Below, one piece after another: positions 1 to 9,560 of a DNA stretch of 64,000 bases (position 1 is its first letter; the number at the start of each line of letters is the position of its first letter). The notes under the pieces were generated by a model. The model was given only the letters and a program-made list of their open reading frames with translations, was not told where the DNA came from and did not search any database. The position numbers and the translations under genes are program-made. Source of the DNA: Metabacillus crassostreae (GTDB taxonomy: Bacteria; Bacillota; Bacilli; Bacillales; Bacillaceae); NCBI RefSeq assembly GCF_016908395.1, contig NZ_JAFBDU010000001.1:1464111-1528110 (forward strand), given 5' to 3'.

Positions 1-648
1 AACAACATCGACTCCTACGCCACCTGTGGATTCATGAACATGCTTCTCCCAGCCCTCTTCTGTATAGTTAATACAAACATCGGCACCCAGTTCCTTTGCT
101 AAAGATAATTTTTCTTCATTACTTGCTGTTGCAATTACCTTCCCAGCTCCGAATAGCTTTGCAAGCTGAATAGCGATCGTACCCACACCACCAGCCGCTG
201 CATGAACTAAAACGGTCTCACCTTTTTCAAGCCTTCCCATTGTTTTTAAGATATGATAAGCACTTAATCCTTGTAAAGGTAGAGCGACTGCAGAATTCAT
301 ATCAACACTTTCAGGAATTGGAATAAGTGAACTTGAGTTTGCTACAGTATATTCTGCATATCCTGTGGCTCTTTTTGAATTAAACAACGTTACAACTCGA
401 TCTCCAACACATACATCTTTTACATTACTTCCTATCTCTATAACTGTACCGGCAACTTCTGAACCTGGGACATATGGTAAGGGTGTATTAACTACATACT
501 GCCCTTCTCTTCTAGCGGTGTCAGCATAATTAACTCCGATTGCTTCAATTTTAATGAGCACTTCAAAGTCTCTCGGTTTTGGCTTCTCTAATTCAATATA
601 ATTAAGTACCTCTGGTCCACCATACTGTGTAAATTGAATCGCCTTCAT
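1..648 (-). CDS. Quinone oxidoreductase / zinc-free alcohol dehydrogenase family (3' end outside window)
   Basis: The reading frame is open from an ATG at 648 to the window edge, so only the first 216 residues are seen. The start is preceded by a good GGAGGA ribosome binding site. The N-terminus (MKAIQFTQYGGPEVL) and the GroES-like domain, followed by a Rossmann motif HAAAGGVGTIAIQLAK around residue 155, are typical of NADPH:quinone reductases of the medium-chain dehydrogenase family. No zinc ligands are apparent. It is the last visible gene of the acyl-CoA catabolic unit that starts at 5066, 95 bp after the acyl-CoA dehydrogenase. A role in reducing an enone or quinone in that pathway is inferred. 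Confidence 0.85.
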   Translation of the reverse strand, partial: MKAIQFTQYGGPEVLNYIELEKPKPRDFEVLIKIEAIGVNYADTARREGQYVVNTPLPYVPGSEVAGTVIEIGSNVKDVCVGDRVVTLFNSKRATGYAEYTVANSSSLIPIPESVDMNSAVALPLQGLSAYHILKTMGRLEKGETVLVHAAAGGVGTIAIQLAKLFGAGKVIATASNEEKLSLAKELGADVCINYTEEGWEKHVHESTGGVGVDVV

Positions 649-743
649 TTTCTTCCTCCATTCTTTTCCCTTATGCAACTTTATTACAAAGACATCGAAT
701 AGTAGATTAATATTGAATTAAACACAGCTCTATAAATAATAAG

Positions 744-2504
744 TTAAGTTGATGTATATTGCTCAGCTTCTATTTGAGCTTCTGCTATTTTACGTTTCTC
801 AAATGAAGTGATGACTACATCAAGTGATTGTAAGTGATAGGTTACAAGATGAACTAATTGCATTCTTTTCTTTTTATCAGTTATTGACTCATTTATAAGT
901 TGTCTTGAGAGAAATTCAGTTTCATAAATAGCTTTCTCTACAATAGCCCTCGCTAGAAGGTTAGTTAATTGACTGTCATTTTTCATTGCTCTTGCAAGTG
1001 AAGATTCTGCAGCAAATAATTCAATTGCCATATTAGATAACTTGATCATAGCTTCTTGTTGGTCAAAAATCTTCTGCTCATACTCTTGATAAATAGTGCC
1101 GATACATACAAGAAATACATTTCGAATGGCCAATATCGCTGCTTTTTCACTTGAAAATACTTCTTCATTAATAGCATGACTTGTAGATAAATTTTCTACT
1201 GCTTTACCAACAATACTTTTTATGTCTATTACACCTTTTACTACATTTTTAAATAGAAGTGTTGGTAATAGTAAACGATTAATCTCATTCGTACCTTCAA
1301 AAATCCGATTAATTCTAGAATCTCGGTAAACTTGTTCAATTTTGTATTCTTTTATATAGCCCGCTCCACCGTGAAGCTGAAGTGCTTCATCACTTATCTT
1401 GTCTAAGGTTTCAGATCCATACACTTTACAGATAGCACATTCTGTTGCGTATTCCATAAGACTTGAGGCAATTTTTGATGTGTCCTCTGAAAGATATAAG
1501 TCACTTAACTTATCTTCAAGTAATCCTGCTGTTCGGAATTGAATCGATTCTGAAGCATAGATTTTTGCTGCCATCAAAGCTAGCTTTTCTTTTGTTGCAT
1601 TGAACCCTGATATAGGCTTACCAAATTGATAACGTTGATTTGTATACTTTAATGCAAGCTCTAATGCATATTTAGCTCCACCTACACAAGCTGATCCTAA
1701 ATTAAATCTACCTAAATTCAGTACATTTAAAGCAATCACGTGCCCTTTACCCACTTCTCCTAATAAATTTTCCTTAGGAACAAGACAATCCTCAAAAATA
1801 ACAGATCTTGTTGAAGAACCCTTTATCCCCATCTTATTTTCCTCTGGTCCTAATACTAAACCTGGAAAATCTTTTTCAACAATAAAGGCTGTAAACTTTT
1901 CACCATCTATTTTTGCATAGACAATAAAAGTATCAGAAAAAGCAGCATTTGTAATATAAAGTTTTGTACCATTTAATACATAATGAGTATTTTCATCGTT
2001 TAATTTTGCTGTTGTTTGTGCTGCAAGAGCATCTGAACCTGCATTTGGCTCAGTTAAACAATAAGCACCAATAAATTCACCATTAGCAAGCTTCGGTAAA
2101 TACTTTTCCTTTTGTTGTTTTGTACCAAAGTACGTGATTGGTAATGTAGCAATACAGGTATGATTAGAGTGTGCCACACCGTATCCACCAGCTCTACCTA
2201 CCTCTTCACCAACAAGGCTTTTGCTTATTTTATCAAGTCCAAGTCCTCCATATTTCTCTGGAACACTATGAGCTAAAAGACCAAGATCACCAGCTTTTTT
2301 TAATAACTCGACAACTTTATTAAAATCCTGGTTTTCAATTTGTTCTCTACAGGGTTCAACTTCTAATCTTATAAAATGAGCTGCTGTTTTCTGAATCAAG
2401 GTATGCTCAATAGTTAAGTCTTCTGGAGTGAAAATATTTTGTGGTAGCTCATACTCATATAGAAAACTACCACCTTTTACAGGTTTCGTTCGACTCACCT
2501 TCAA
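744..2504 (-). CDS. Acyl-CoA dehydrogenase, long (FadE/VLCAD-like)
   Basis: A 586-residue flavoprotein that would oxidise acyl-CoA to trans-2-enoyl-CoA in the cytoplasm. The catalytic glutamate is seen in FEGTNEINR at residue 403, and the FAD/substrate motif AYCLTEPNAGSDA lies at about 147-159. The C-terminal extension of about 150 residues makes it FadE/VLCAD-sized rather than the usual ~380 aa. The start is a TTG at 2504, 6 nt after a GGAGGGG site. No in-frame ATG is nearby. It follows the phosphotransferase gene by 17 bp and so is in the same operon. There is no fadN/fadA beside it, unlike the classical B. subtilis fadNAE operon, so the substrate may not be a plain fatty acid. Confidence 0.92.
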   Translation of the reverse strand: MKVSRTKPVKGGSFLYEYELPQNIFTPEDLTIEHTLIQKTAAHFIRLEVEPCREQIENQDFNKVVELLKKAGDLGLLAHSVPEKYGGLGLDKISKSLVGEEVGRAGGYGVAHSNHTCIATLPITYFGTKQQKEKYLPKLANGEFIGAYCLTEPNAGSDALAAQTTAKLNDENTHYVLNGTKLYITNAAFSDTFIVYAKIDGEKFTAFIVEKDFPGLVLGPEENKMGIKGSSTRSVIFEDCLVPKENLLGEVGKGHVIALNVLNLGRFNLGSACVGGAKYALELALKYTNQRYQFGKPISGFNATKEKLALMAAKIYASESIQFRTAGLLEDKLSDLYLSEDTSKIASSLMEYATECAICKVYGSETLDKISDEALQLHGGAGYIKEYKIEQVYRDSRINRIFEGTNEINRLLLPTLLFKNVVKGVIDIKSIVGKAVENLSTSHAINEEVFSSEKAAILAIRNVFLVCIGTIYQEYEQKIFDQQEAMIKLSNMAIELFAAESSLARAMKNDSQLTNLLARAIVEKAIYETEFLSRQLINESITDKKKRMQLVHLVTYHLQSLDVVITSFEKRKIAEAQIEAEQYTST

Positions 2505-2521
2505 ATTAACCCCTCCATTTA

Positions 2522-3592
2522 CTATCTAACTTTATTAGGCTGTTGGCATACTGCTGTTGCATGTTGAATAAGTGTTTTCACGTACAAATGAAAGTTTTTG
2601 AAACGTGGATCTGTTGTCTGCCCTTTATGATAACGAAAGTAGATTTGTTGGCAAATAACAGCTAATTTAAAATAAGCAAAAGTAAGGTAATAGTGGATTT
2701 GACTAACATCTCGACCACTTTTCTTTGCATAACTTTCAATAAACTGTTTTCTTGTAAAAAAGCCCTCTCTTACTGTAATGGGTGGTTTACCTAACCCATT
2801 CTTTAACAAATATGGATCATCAGCTTGACACCAATAACTTAAGGCTGCTCCCACATCAGCTAATGGATCACCAACTGTTGACATTTCCCAGTCAAACAAA
2901 CCTGATAGTTCATCTAAATCACTTGTAAATAAAGTGTTATTAAATTTAAAATCATAATGGATAATTGTTGATGCTTTACTCTGAGGAATGTTCTTTACTA
3001 ACCAATTAGTGATATCATCAGCTTCTTTAATTTCTTCTGTTTTTGATCGTTCATATCGCTTAATCCATCCAAAAACCTGACGTTCCATAAAACCTTTAGG
3101 ATTACTCAATTCTTCAAGAACAGTTCCTTTGTAGGGTAGCTCATGAAGCTGAACAAGGGTATTTACCATCTGCTCACTTAACTGCTTTCCAAGTTCCTTC
3201 GATTCTTTAATATTAGGTGGAAATTCTGTGTCTACTAGCACCCCATGTTTTCTTTCCATTATAAAAAAAGGACTTCCTACGATAGAATGGTCATCACTAA
3301 ATATATAAGGCTTAGGAGCAATCGGAAACATCGGATGTAATGTTTTTAAAACTAAATATTCACGTTCCATATCATGTGCCTTTGGTGCAACAGGACCAAG
3401 AGGTGGTTTTCTTAAAACAGCTTCCCATTTCCCTATTGTTAATTCATAGGTTAAATTAGAAGCACCTACTCCAAATTGACGTATTGAAAGTGGGATATCC
3501 CTTGGAATTTCAGGCAGACTTTTTAACAAAAAGGTATGAACTTTCTCAATATTTAGTTCTTCACCAGAACGAACTGGGATGATATCATTCAT
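2522..3592 (-). CDS. APH-like phosphotransferase family protein (ACAD10/11-N-terminal / LvaA type)
   Basis: A 356-residue kinase-fold protein of the aminoglycoside phosphotransferase superfamily. The catalytic loop HYDFKFNN gives H212, D214 and N219, followed by the metal-binding DWE at 234. In this family the proteins sit beside, or fused to, acyl-CoA dehydrogenases (human ACAD10/ACAD11). The Pseudomonas LvaA member phosphorylates the 4-hydroxyl of hydroxyacyl-CoA so that it can be eliminated. Here it lies 26 bp after a thioesterase and 17 bp before an acyl-CoA dehydrogenase. That context argues for hydroxyacyl-CoA as substrate rather than an antibiotic. The function is inferred from family and neighbours. 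Confidence 0.85.
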   Translation of the reverse strand: MNDIIPVRSGEELNIEKVHTFLLKSLPEIPRDIPLSIRQFGVGASNLTYELTIGKWEAVLRKPPLGPVAPKAHDMEREYLVLKTLHPMFPIAPKPYIFSDDHSIVGSPFFIMERKHGVLVDTEFPPNIKESKELGKQLSEQMVNTLVQLHELPYKGTVLEELSNPKGFMERQVFGWIKRYERSKTEEIKEADDITNWLVKNIPQSKASTIIHYDFKFNNTLFTSDLDELSGLFDWEMSTVGDPLADVGAALSYWCQADDPYLLKNGLGKPPITVREGFFTRKQFIESYAKKSGRDVSQIHYYLTFAYFKLAVICQQIYFRYHKGQTTDPRFKNFHLYVKTLIQHATAVCQQPNKVR

Positions 3593-3618
3593 TTATAGGA
3601 CTCTCCTTTTCAAAAAGA

Positions 3619-4026
3619 CTATGTTAATGCTCTATAGTGTTCTTCTAGAGCACTTTTTAAATCAGAAGACAAAGGCATACTTTTTTGAAGCTCAAAATTA
3701 AAATACACAATAATCGCTTCTCCTCTTGCAACAAGCTCCACTGTATCTTTATTGTGTATTGAGTGAGAAAGATGAAAGCTTTTTGTTCCAATTTTGCTAA
3801 CTTCAGTTGTTATTATTAGTTTTTGATTAAAAAATGCCTGCCCTATAAAATCACATTTTGTCGATGCTAAAATAAACTGCCACTCATTCGTATTCATTTC
3901 GTAACCAATTTCCTCAAAAAATTGTACCCTTGCTTCTTCCAGATAAATAAAATAGCTTGTGTTATTCACATGTCCAAGTGCATCTGTTTCACAAAATCGT
4001 ACATTAACAGTTGTTTGATGCTCCAT
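3619..4026 (-). CDS. Acyl-CoA thioesterase, 4HBT hot-dog family
   Basis: A 135-residue single hot-dog domain protein. The N-terminal motif VRFCETDALGHVNNTSYFIYLEEAR-type (residues about 9-33) contains the conserved Asp of 4-hydroxybenzoyl-CoA thioesterases (the ETDALGHVNN segment). It would hydrolyse acyl-CoA thioesters. The ATG at 4026 has a TAAGGAG site. It sits between the 3-hydroxyacyl-CoA dehydrogenase (164 bp upstream) and the phosphotransferase (26 bp downstream). The likely role is releasing CoA from a dead-end intermediate of the pathway. The exact substrate cannot be read from sequence. Confidence 0.88.
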   Translation of the reverse strand: MEHQTTVNVRFCETDALGHVNNTSYFIYLEEARVQFFEEIGYEMNTNEWQFILASTKCDFIGQAFFNQKLIITTEVSKIGTKSFHLSHSIHNKDTVELVARGEAIIVYFNFELQKSMPLSSDLKSALEEHYRALT

Positions 4027-4190
4027 GATTTTATCGCTCCTTACTTTGAGAAATTTTCGTAATCTTTTTAAAGCAATTTAATTGAAACAGAATTGTATAG
4101 AATCTATCAGGATCCTTTCTTAATTAATAAATACTTAATATTCTATATAAATTTTTCTAGCTTAACTGAAGGTCAAATTGAAAACAGCTT

Positions 4191-5066
4191 TTAATTTCTT
4201 ACCTCTTCTTTGTTATAGAGATACCAGCCTTTACCTGTTTTCCTTCCTAAATGTCCTTGTTCTACCTTTTCCTCTATACACCTAGAAGGCTTATCTATTA
4301 GATCACCAGTTTCTGCAAAGCGTTGTTGCATCACATAATACCCAACATCAATTCCTGATAAATCCATTAATTCAAAAGGACCAATTGGATGATGCAATGC
4401 TTTTTTACATATTAGATCAATATCCTTGAAATCTGCATAGCCATTTTCATAAAGATAAACTGCTTCACGCTGCAGGGCACCAAGTATACGATTAGCTATA
4501 AACCCTGAGATTTCTTTTTGTAAAAGAACAGCCGTACGATTCATTTTCTTACTTACATCCAATGTAAGTTGAACTGTTTTTTCTGATGTTCGTTCACTCT
4601 TCACAACTTCAATACAATCCATAACAAGTGGTGGAAAGAAAAAGTGCATATTAATAACTTTATCAGGGCGATTTGTCACTTCTGCAAGTAACGAATTGAC
4701 AATTGTAGAGCTATTAGAAGCTAAAATAGTAGTAGGCTTTGCATATTCATCAAGTGTTTTAAAGAGTTCCTGCTTTGCATCTAATTTTTCAACAATAGCT
4801 TCAATGATAAAATCCGCTTCAGAAGCTGATGTTTTTATGTTGGTTGAAAATGTAAGATTATTAAAAGCTGTAGCTTTAAAATCCTCAGTTATTTTGCCTT
4901 TAGCTACCCATTTTTCCATAATTGTTTGCAAATTTGTTTTTGCTTTATCCAGAGCTGCTTCATTTAAATCCTGTAATATTGTTTTAAATCCTGCTAAAGC
5001 AGATAACATCGCAATTTGATGTCCCATCTGTCCAGCACCTACAACACAAACTGTTTGAATGGACAT
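4191..5066 (-). CDS. 3-hydroxyacyl-CoA (3-hydroxybutyryl-CoA) dehydrogenase
   Basis: A 291-residue NAD-dependent enzyme oxidising 3-hydroxyacyl-CoA. The Rossmann motif GAGQMGHQIA is at residues 9-18, the segment with the catalytic His is MHFFFPP at about 140, and a C-terminal 3HCDH domain (HHPIGPFELMDLSGIDVG) follows. Length and layout match stand-alone 3-hydroxybutyryl-CoA dehydrogenases (Hbd, MmgB) rather than the fused FadN/FadB type. It is the first gene of the downstream unit. A perfect 14-bp palindrome lies 21 bp upstream of its start codon and probably makes the gene TetR-repressed. Confidence 0.92.
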   Translation of the reverse strand: MSIQTVCVVGAGQMGHQIAMLSALAGFKTILQDLNEAALDKAKTNLQTIMEKWVAKGKITEDFKATAFNNLTFSTNIKTSASEADFIIEAIVEKLDAKQELFKTLDEYAKPTTILASNSSTIVNSLLAEVTNRPDKVINMHFFFPPLVMDCIEVVKSERTSEKTVQLTLDVSKKMNRTAVLLQKEISGFIANRILGALQREAVYLYENGYADFKDIDLICKKALHHPIGPFELMDLSGIDVGYYVMQQRFAETGDLIDKPSRCIEEKVEQGHLGRKTGKGWYLYNKEEVRN

Positions 5067-5086
5067 AAAATTCCCCCTCTTTTTTA

Positions 5087-5100
5087 ACTAACCGGTTAGT
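5087..5100. promoter_or_regulatory. Putative TetR-family operator (copy 1, perfect palindrome)
   Basis: ACTAACCGGTTAGT is a perfect 14-bp palindrome just upstream of the 3-hydroxyacyl-CoA dehydrogenase start. The same site with one mismatch, and with the same TATGTAY flank, recurs at 9561-9574 upstream of the other transcription unit. The TetR gene lies between. Assignment to that regulator is inferred. Confidence 0.75.
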
Positions 5101-5189
5101 ATGTATGTGAATTAATAGAAATTCACATGCCCATCACTTATCAAGAGCCAAGATTTCGATTTAATGAAAGCTTGACTCCTTAGCCTTTT

Positions 5190-5753
5190 CTACTTTTCTA
5201 AACCTTCTAATAATACTTTAATAAAAACATCTGAAACCTCTTGATCTGTTCTACGTCCATTAGGATCGAACCAAAAGTAACTCCAATTGGTCATTCCTAG
5301 AATACTAAAAGTAACTATATCAGTTGGTAAATCACTCCTAATTTCATTAGTAGTAATTCCTTCATCAAGTACTTTTTGAATATTAAGACGGAATAGATCT
5401 CGTTTTGGAACTATAAGGGCAAGATGCTGTTCGTTTAGATTTCTCATTTCTCTAAAAAACACCTTTGCACTTAATCCTTCCTTCTTAATATCATGGATGA
5501 GGAGATAAACAATTTTATATAATTTTTCTTTACAATTTATATTTTTGTCATTAATAATAGCTTCCTGTTTACTTAATAATTCATCGATATACTTAAGATG
5601 AATATCCATCAAAAGCTGTTCTTTTGATGTAAAGTAATAATAAAATGTGCCTTTTGTTACATTAAGAGCATCCACAATATCTTGTATGGATGTTTCTTTA
5701 AATCCTTTCGTTGCAAATAACTGGATGCTAAGCTCTCTTATCTTCTCTTTCAT
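5190..5753 (-). CDS. TetR/AcrR family transcriptional regulator
   Basis: A 187-residue repressor-type protein. The N-terminal helix-turn-helix spans about residues 4-48 (GFKETSIQDIVDALNVTKGTF followed by YYYFTSKEQLL). The C-terminal ligand domain is of the kind found in fatty-acid-responsive TetR proteins. The ATG at 5753 has an AGAGGAAT site. It follows the acyl-CoA ligase by 106 bp in the same direction. It is followed by the operator-bearing promoter of the next unit, so it probably autoregulates as part of the upstream unit. The inducer is likely an acyl-CoA. This regulator need not be the B. subtilis FadR, whose operator sequence is different. Confidence 0.9.
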   Translation of the reverse strand: MKEKIRELSIQLFATKGFKETSIQDIVDALNVTKGTFYYYFTSKEQLLMDIHLKYIDELLSKQEAIINDKNINCKEKLYKIVYLLIHDIKKEGLSAKVFFREMRNLNEQHLALIVPKRDLFRLNIQKVLDEGITTNEIRSDLPTDIVTFSILGMTNWSYFWFDPNGRRTDQEVSDVFIKVLLEGLEK

Positions 5754-5859
5754 CTTGTATTCCTCTCAATCTATTCTACTTTTATCAGATTATACCATAG
5801 TGATAAAAGGAAACAGATTTGAAAATTTGTTCTATCTTCTCTTTTTTCGGTAGAAAAAT

Positions 5860-7479
5860 TTAGCTACCACTATTTAATACTTCTTCTCTTAAAGCACGTC
5901 GTAAAATCTTCCCTACATTTGTTTTTGGCAATTCATTTCTAAATTCCACTTGGGTAGGAACTTTATATGAAGCTATGTGTGCACGACAATAATCAAACAT
6001 TTCTTCTTTTGTAACTGATTTCTCTGATTTCAATACAATGAATGCCTTGACTGTTTCTCCTCGGTATTGATCAGGTACACCAATAACAACTGCTTCTTGA
6101 ACACATGGATGTTCATATAAAATTTCTTCAATATCTCGTGGGTAGATATTGTAACCGCTTGCAATTATTAGATCCTTCTTCCGATCTACAATCGATACAT
6201 AACCATCTTCATCCATTCTGGCAATATCACCTGTAAATAACCAACCATCTCGTAATGTAACAGCTGTTTCCTCTGGCATATTCCAATATCCCTTCATAAC
6301 CTGAGGACCACTTATAATGATCTCTCCAAGCTCACCGACTGGTACCTCGATAGTGCCTGTAGCCACATCGACAATTTTATAAGCTGTATTTGGTAGCCCT
6401 AATCCAACAGTTCCTGGTTTCCGATCTGCAAACGCTGGATTACAATGTGTAACTGGTGATGCTTCTGACAATCCGTATCCTTCTAATATTTTGGCACCTG
6501 TTTTACGTTCAAACTCTTTTAAAAGCTCAACAGGCATAGGTGCACTACCACTATTACAAATTCTAATAGATTCAATATGATAATCTTCAGCATTAGGATG
6601 GTTTGTGATGGCAACATACATCGTCGGTACACCTGGGAATAATGTTGGCTGTTCACGTTTAATTGTTTGTAATACTTCCTCAAGATCAAATCTAGGAAGC
6701 ATAATCATTGAATTCCCAAAAAGAATCGTTAAGTTCATACAACTGGACATACCAAAAACATGGAAAAGAGGAATAACAGTTAAGCATTTTTCTTTACCAG
6801 CCTGTATTTCATTTTTGAAAAATTCACCTGATTGATAAGCATTCGCCACAATATTACGATGTGAAAGCATTGCCCCTTTCGAACGTCCAGTTGTTCCACC
6901 CGTATATTGTAAAACTGCGATATCATCTTCTGGCATAATTTCAATAGGTAATACCTGACCGTTTTGTTTGCCTAGAAAACTCTCAAATGTATAATCTTCT
7001 ACTTGAGCTGTTTCAGTTGGCTCAAGACTTACAGTGATGATATTTTTTAAATTAGTTTTAAGCTGTACTAGCTTAACTAAAGGATAAAATGCATTGAAAA
7101 CAATAATCGTTTCTGCACCTGAATCATTAAGGATATATTCTAATTCTCTTTCAACTAGCATTGGATTGATTTGTGTCACAATTGCACCTGCTGATAAAGC
7201 ACCATAATAAGACACAACGTATTGAGGACAGTTTGGTAGCATTATTGCTACTCGATCACCTTTTTGTACATTTGACTGCTGCAGTGAGGAAGTAAAAGCA
7301 TAAACCATTTTTGCTAGTTCATTATAAGTAAAGGTTTTACCATAAAAGGAGATTGCTTCATGATTACCATAAGATCGAACCGTTTGTTGAAGCATTTCTG
7401 GAACAGATAGTAGAGGTATATCTATTTCATTTGGAACAGATTCAGGATATTTAGAAAACCACTTTTTCATATTTTCCAT
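5860..7479 (-). CDS. Long-chain fatty-acid--CoA ligase (AMP-binding)
   Basis: A 539-residue ANL-superfamily enzyme that activates a carboxylic acid to its acyl-CoA with ATP. The phosphate-binding loop YTGGTTGRSKGA is at residues 192-203. The adenine motif GYGLSEASP lies around 340, and the hinge/ATP motif GDIARMDEDGYVSIVDRKKD around 430. The C-terminal lysine is in LPKTNVGKILRR near 525. The length equals LcfA/YhfL-type ligases. The ATG at 7479 is preceded by AAGGAGG with ideal spacing. It lies 47 bp after the SDR gene. It is the entry enzyme of the pathway encoded here. Chain-length preference is not deducible. Confidence 0.93.
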   Translation of the reverse strand: MENMKKWFSKYPESVPNEIDIPLLSVPEMLQQTVRSYGNHEAISFYGKTFTYNELAKMVYAFTSSLQQSNVQKGDRVAIMLPNCPQYVVSYYGALSAGAIVTQINPMLVERELEYILNDSGAETIIVFNAFYPLVKLVQLKTNLKNIITVSLEPTETAQVEDYTFESFLGKQNGQVLPIEIMPEDDIAVLQYTGGTTGRSKGAMLSHRNIVANAYQSGEFFKNEIQAGKEKCLTVIPLFHVFGMSSCMNLTILFGNSMIMLPRFDLEEVLQTIKREQPTLFPGVPTMYVAITNHPNAEDYHIESIRICNSGSAPMPVELLKEFERKTGAKILEGYGLSEASPVTHCNPAFADRKPGTVGLGLPNTAYKIVDVATGTIEVPVGELGEIIISGPQVMKGYWNMPEETAVTLRDGWLFTGDIARMDEDGYVSIVDRKKDLIIASGYNIYPRDIEEILYEHPCVQEAVVIGVPDQYRGETVKAFIVLKSEKSVTKEEMFDYCRAHIASYKVPTQVEFRNELPKTNVGKILRRALREEVLNSGS

Positions 7480-7526
7480 TACATTTTCCTCCTTAAAACT
7501 ATTTAACTAATAAACAGCTTTCAACA

Positions 7527-8303
7527 TCACATTATATGCATTCCACCATCAACTACTAATACATCACCTGTTATATAATCTGAAGCTGCTGTGGCTAAAA
7601 AAACAGCTGCTCCTTTTAAATCTTGATTAGAGCCGTAACGTTTAAGCGGTGTTCGATTCATAAAATAATCATTACCATTTTCAATGATGGCCTTTGACAT
7701 TTTTGTAGGGAAAAAACCCGGTGCAATAGAATTCACATTAATATTATACCTTCCCCATTTTGCAGCTAAATCCTTTGTGAAAGTAATAACAGCTCCTTTA
7801 CTTGTGTTATATCCAATCGTGTCCATAAACATCGGGTCTGTTCCACCTAAACCAGCTATAGAAGAAATGTTAATAATTTTCCCGCTATTTTGTTTCATCA
7901 TATGCTTACCAACTTCTTGACTCATTAAAAAAGTACCAGTTACATTCACATTCATTACCTTTTCCCATGCTGTAACCGGCATATCTACAGCAGGTGACCC
8001 CCAGGTTGCACCACTGTTATTAACTAAAATATCAATTCTCCCAAACTTATTTATTGTTTCTTCAACTACATTTTTTATGTCCTCTTGACTTGTTACATCA
8101 CACTTTAAACCGATCGCTTCACCTGCACCACTTTCTGATAGGCGACTTGCTACTTCATCACATGCCTCTTTCTTTCTAGAACATAGCACGATATTAGCCC
8201 CAGCTTCTGCGAAACCTTCTGCGATTTGTTCTCCTAAGCCTCTACCACCTCCCGTAATGATGGCTGTTTTCCCGGTTAAGTCAAATAAATCTTTGATATG
8301 CAT
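7527..8303 (-). CDS. SDR family oxidoreductase (3-oxo/4-oxoacyl reductase-like)
   Basis: A 258-residue classical short-chain dehydrogenase. The cofactor motif TGGGRGLGEQ is at residues 17-26, NNSG is at 95-98, the catalytic Ser is in ISS at about 147, and the YxxxK pair is Y165/K169. Its start ATG overlaps the stop of the preceding acyl-CoA dehydrogenase by one base (TAATG), showing translational coupling. An SDR paired with an ACAD11-like dehydrogenase, a ligase and an APH kinase is the arrangement of levulinate/4-hydroxy-acid pathways. In those pathways the SDR interconverts 4-oxo- and hydroxyacyl-CoA. The substrate is inferred only. Confidence 0.88.
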   Translation of the reverse strand: MHIKDLFDLTGKTAIITGGGRGLGEQIAEGFAEAGANIVLCSRKKEACDEVASRLSESGAGEAIGLKCDVTSQEDIKNVVEETINKFGRIDILVNNSGATWGSPAVDMPVTAWEKVMNVNVTGTFLMSQEVGKHMMKQNSGKIINISSIAGLGGTDPMFMDTIGYNTSKGAVITFTKDLAAKWGRYNINVNSIAPGFFPTKMSKAIIENGNDYFMNRTPLKRYGSNQDLKGAAVFLATAASDYITGDVLVVDGGMHIM

Positions 8304-9535
8304 TATTTTCCCTCCTGCACAAATGTATTTAATTGTTTTTTTAACTCTAATTTAGCTACCTGTGCTCGGTGTACTTCATCAGGTCCATCTGCAATTCTTA
8401 GAGTTCTAGCATTTGCCCATTGTGCTGCTAGAGGGAAATCATCACTAACACCTGCACCACCAAAACCTTGTATTGCACGATCTAAAACTTTTAAAGCCAT
8501 TGATGGAGCGACAACCTTTATCATCGCAATCTCAGACTTTGCTTTTTTGTTTCCTACCGTGTCCATCATGTATGCTGCTTTTAAAGTTAACAATCTAGCC
8601 TGCTCAATTTCTATTCTTGAATCTGCAATCCACTCATTTATAACTCCCTGCTGAGAAAGTGTTCTACCAAAAGCTTCGCGTTCATGAACGCGCTTACATA
8701 AAAATTCAAGAGCACGTTCGGCAGCTCCAATTAACCGCATGCAATGATGTATTCTTCCTGGGCCTAATCTTCCTTGGGCAATTGCAAAACCTTTTCCTTC
8801 TCCTAAAATCATATTTGAAACAGGAACACGTACAGAATCAAATGTGATTTCAGCATGACCATGTGGTGCATGGTCGTAGCCAAAAACCGGAAGCATTCTT
8901 TCAATCTTTACACCTGGTGTATCAAGTGGCACCAAAATCATTGATTGTTGTTCATGCTTTGGAGAATTGGGATTTGATTTTCCCATAACAATCGCAATTT
9001 TACACCTAGGATCACCAGCACCAGATGACCACCACTTCGTTCCATTAATAATGTAATGGTTACCATCTTTCTTTATTGTAGCACTAATATTTGTTGCATC
9101 TGCAGAGGCTACATCAGGCTCTGTCATTGAAAAACATGAGCGTATGTCACCATCTAATAAAGGTCTTAACCATTGTTGCTTTTGATCTTCTGTACCATAT
9201 CTCTCAAGTACTTCCATGTTACCGGTATCAGGTGCATTACAATTAAATACCTCTGGAGCAATTAGAGAACGACCCATTATTTCACAAAGTGGCGCATATT
9301 CTATATTTGATAAGCCTGCACCATATTCACTGCTTGGCAAAAATAAATTCCATAAACCTTCAGCCTTTGCTTTTGATTTTAACTGTTCAATAATTGGTGG
9401 GACATTGCTCCATCTAGATTTCTGTTGCTGTAGCTGCTGCTCATACAAATATTCATTTGGATAAATATATTCCTCCATAAATGAATGTATTCTCTCTTGA
9501 AGATCAATTACCTTCTTTGAATAGGAAAAATTCAA
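8303..9535 (-). CDS. Acyl-CoA dehydrogenase, ACAD10/11 (LvaC)-like
   Basis: A 410-residue flavin-dependent acyl-CoA dehydrogenase. Seen motifs are [16 protein letters not shown] around 133-148 and [11 protein letters not shown] around 165-175. The C-terminal [17 protein letters not shown] replaces the usual YEGT-type catalytic Glu segment and is characteristic of the ACAD10/11 branch. It is the first gene of the upstream unit. The operator copy 2 lies 26 bp upstream of its ATG. The downstream SDR overlaps by one base. With the phosphotransferase at 2522-3592 it would reproduce, as separate proteins, the domains fused in ACAD11. Confidence 0.9.
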   Translation of the reverse strand: MNFSYSKKVIDLQERIHSFMEEYIYPNEYLYEQQLQQQKSRWSNVPPIIEQLKSKAKAEGLWNLFLPSSEYGAGLSNIEYAPLCEIMGRSLIAPEVFNCNAPDTGNMEVLERYGTEDQKQQWLRPLLDGDIRSCFSMTEPDVASADATNISATIKKDGNHYIINGTKWWSSGAGDPRCKIAIVMGKSNPNSPKHEQQSMILVPLDTPGVKIERMLPVFGYDHAPHGHAEITFDSVRVPVSNMILGEGKGFAIAQGRLGPGRIHHCMRLIGAAERALEFLCKRVHEREAFGRTLSQQGVINEWIADSRIEIEQARLLTLKAAYMMDTVGNKKAKSEIAMIKVVAPSMALKVLDRAIQGFGGAGVSDDFPLAAQWANARTLRIADGPDEVHRAQVAKLELKKQLNTFVQEGK

Positions 9536-9560
9536 TTACTCTCACTTCCTCCCACAACTT

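Noticed and set aside
2522..3592. Phosphotransferase as an antibiotic-resistance gene
   Set aside because: The kinase motif is shared, but the operon context is acyl-CoA metabolism and there are no resistance-gene neighbours.
4191..5066. Plus-strand open frame (4696-5019) inside the 3-hydroxyacyl-CoA dehydrogenase gene
   Set aside because: Antisense shadow of a well-supported gene.
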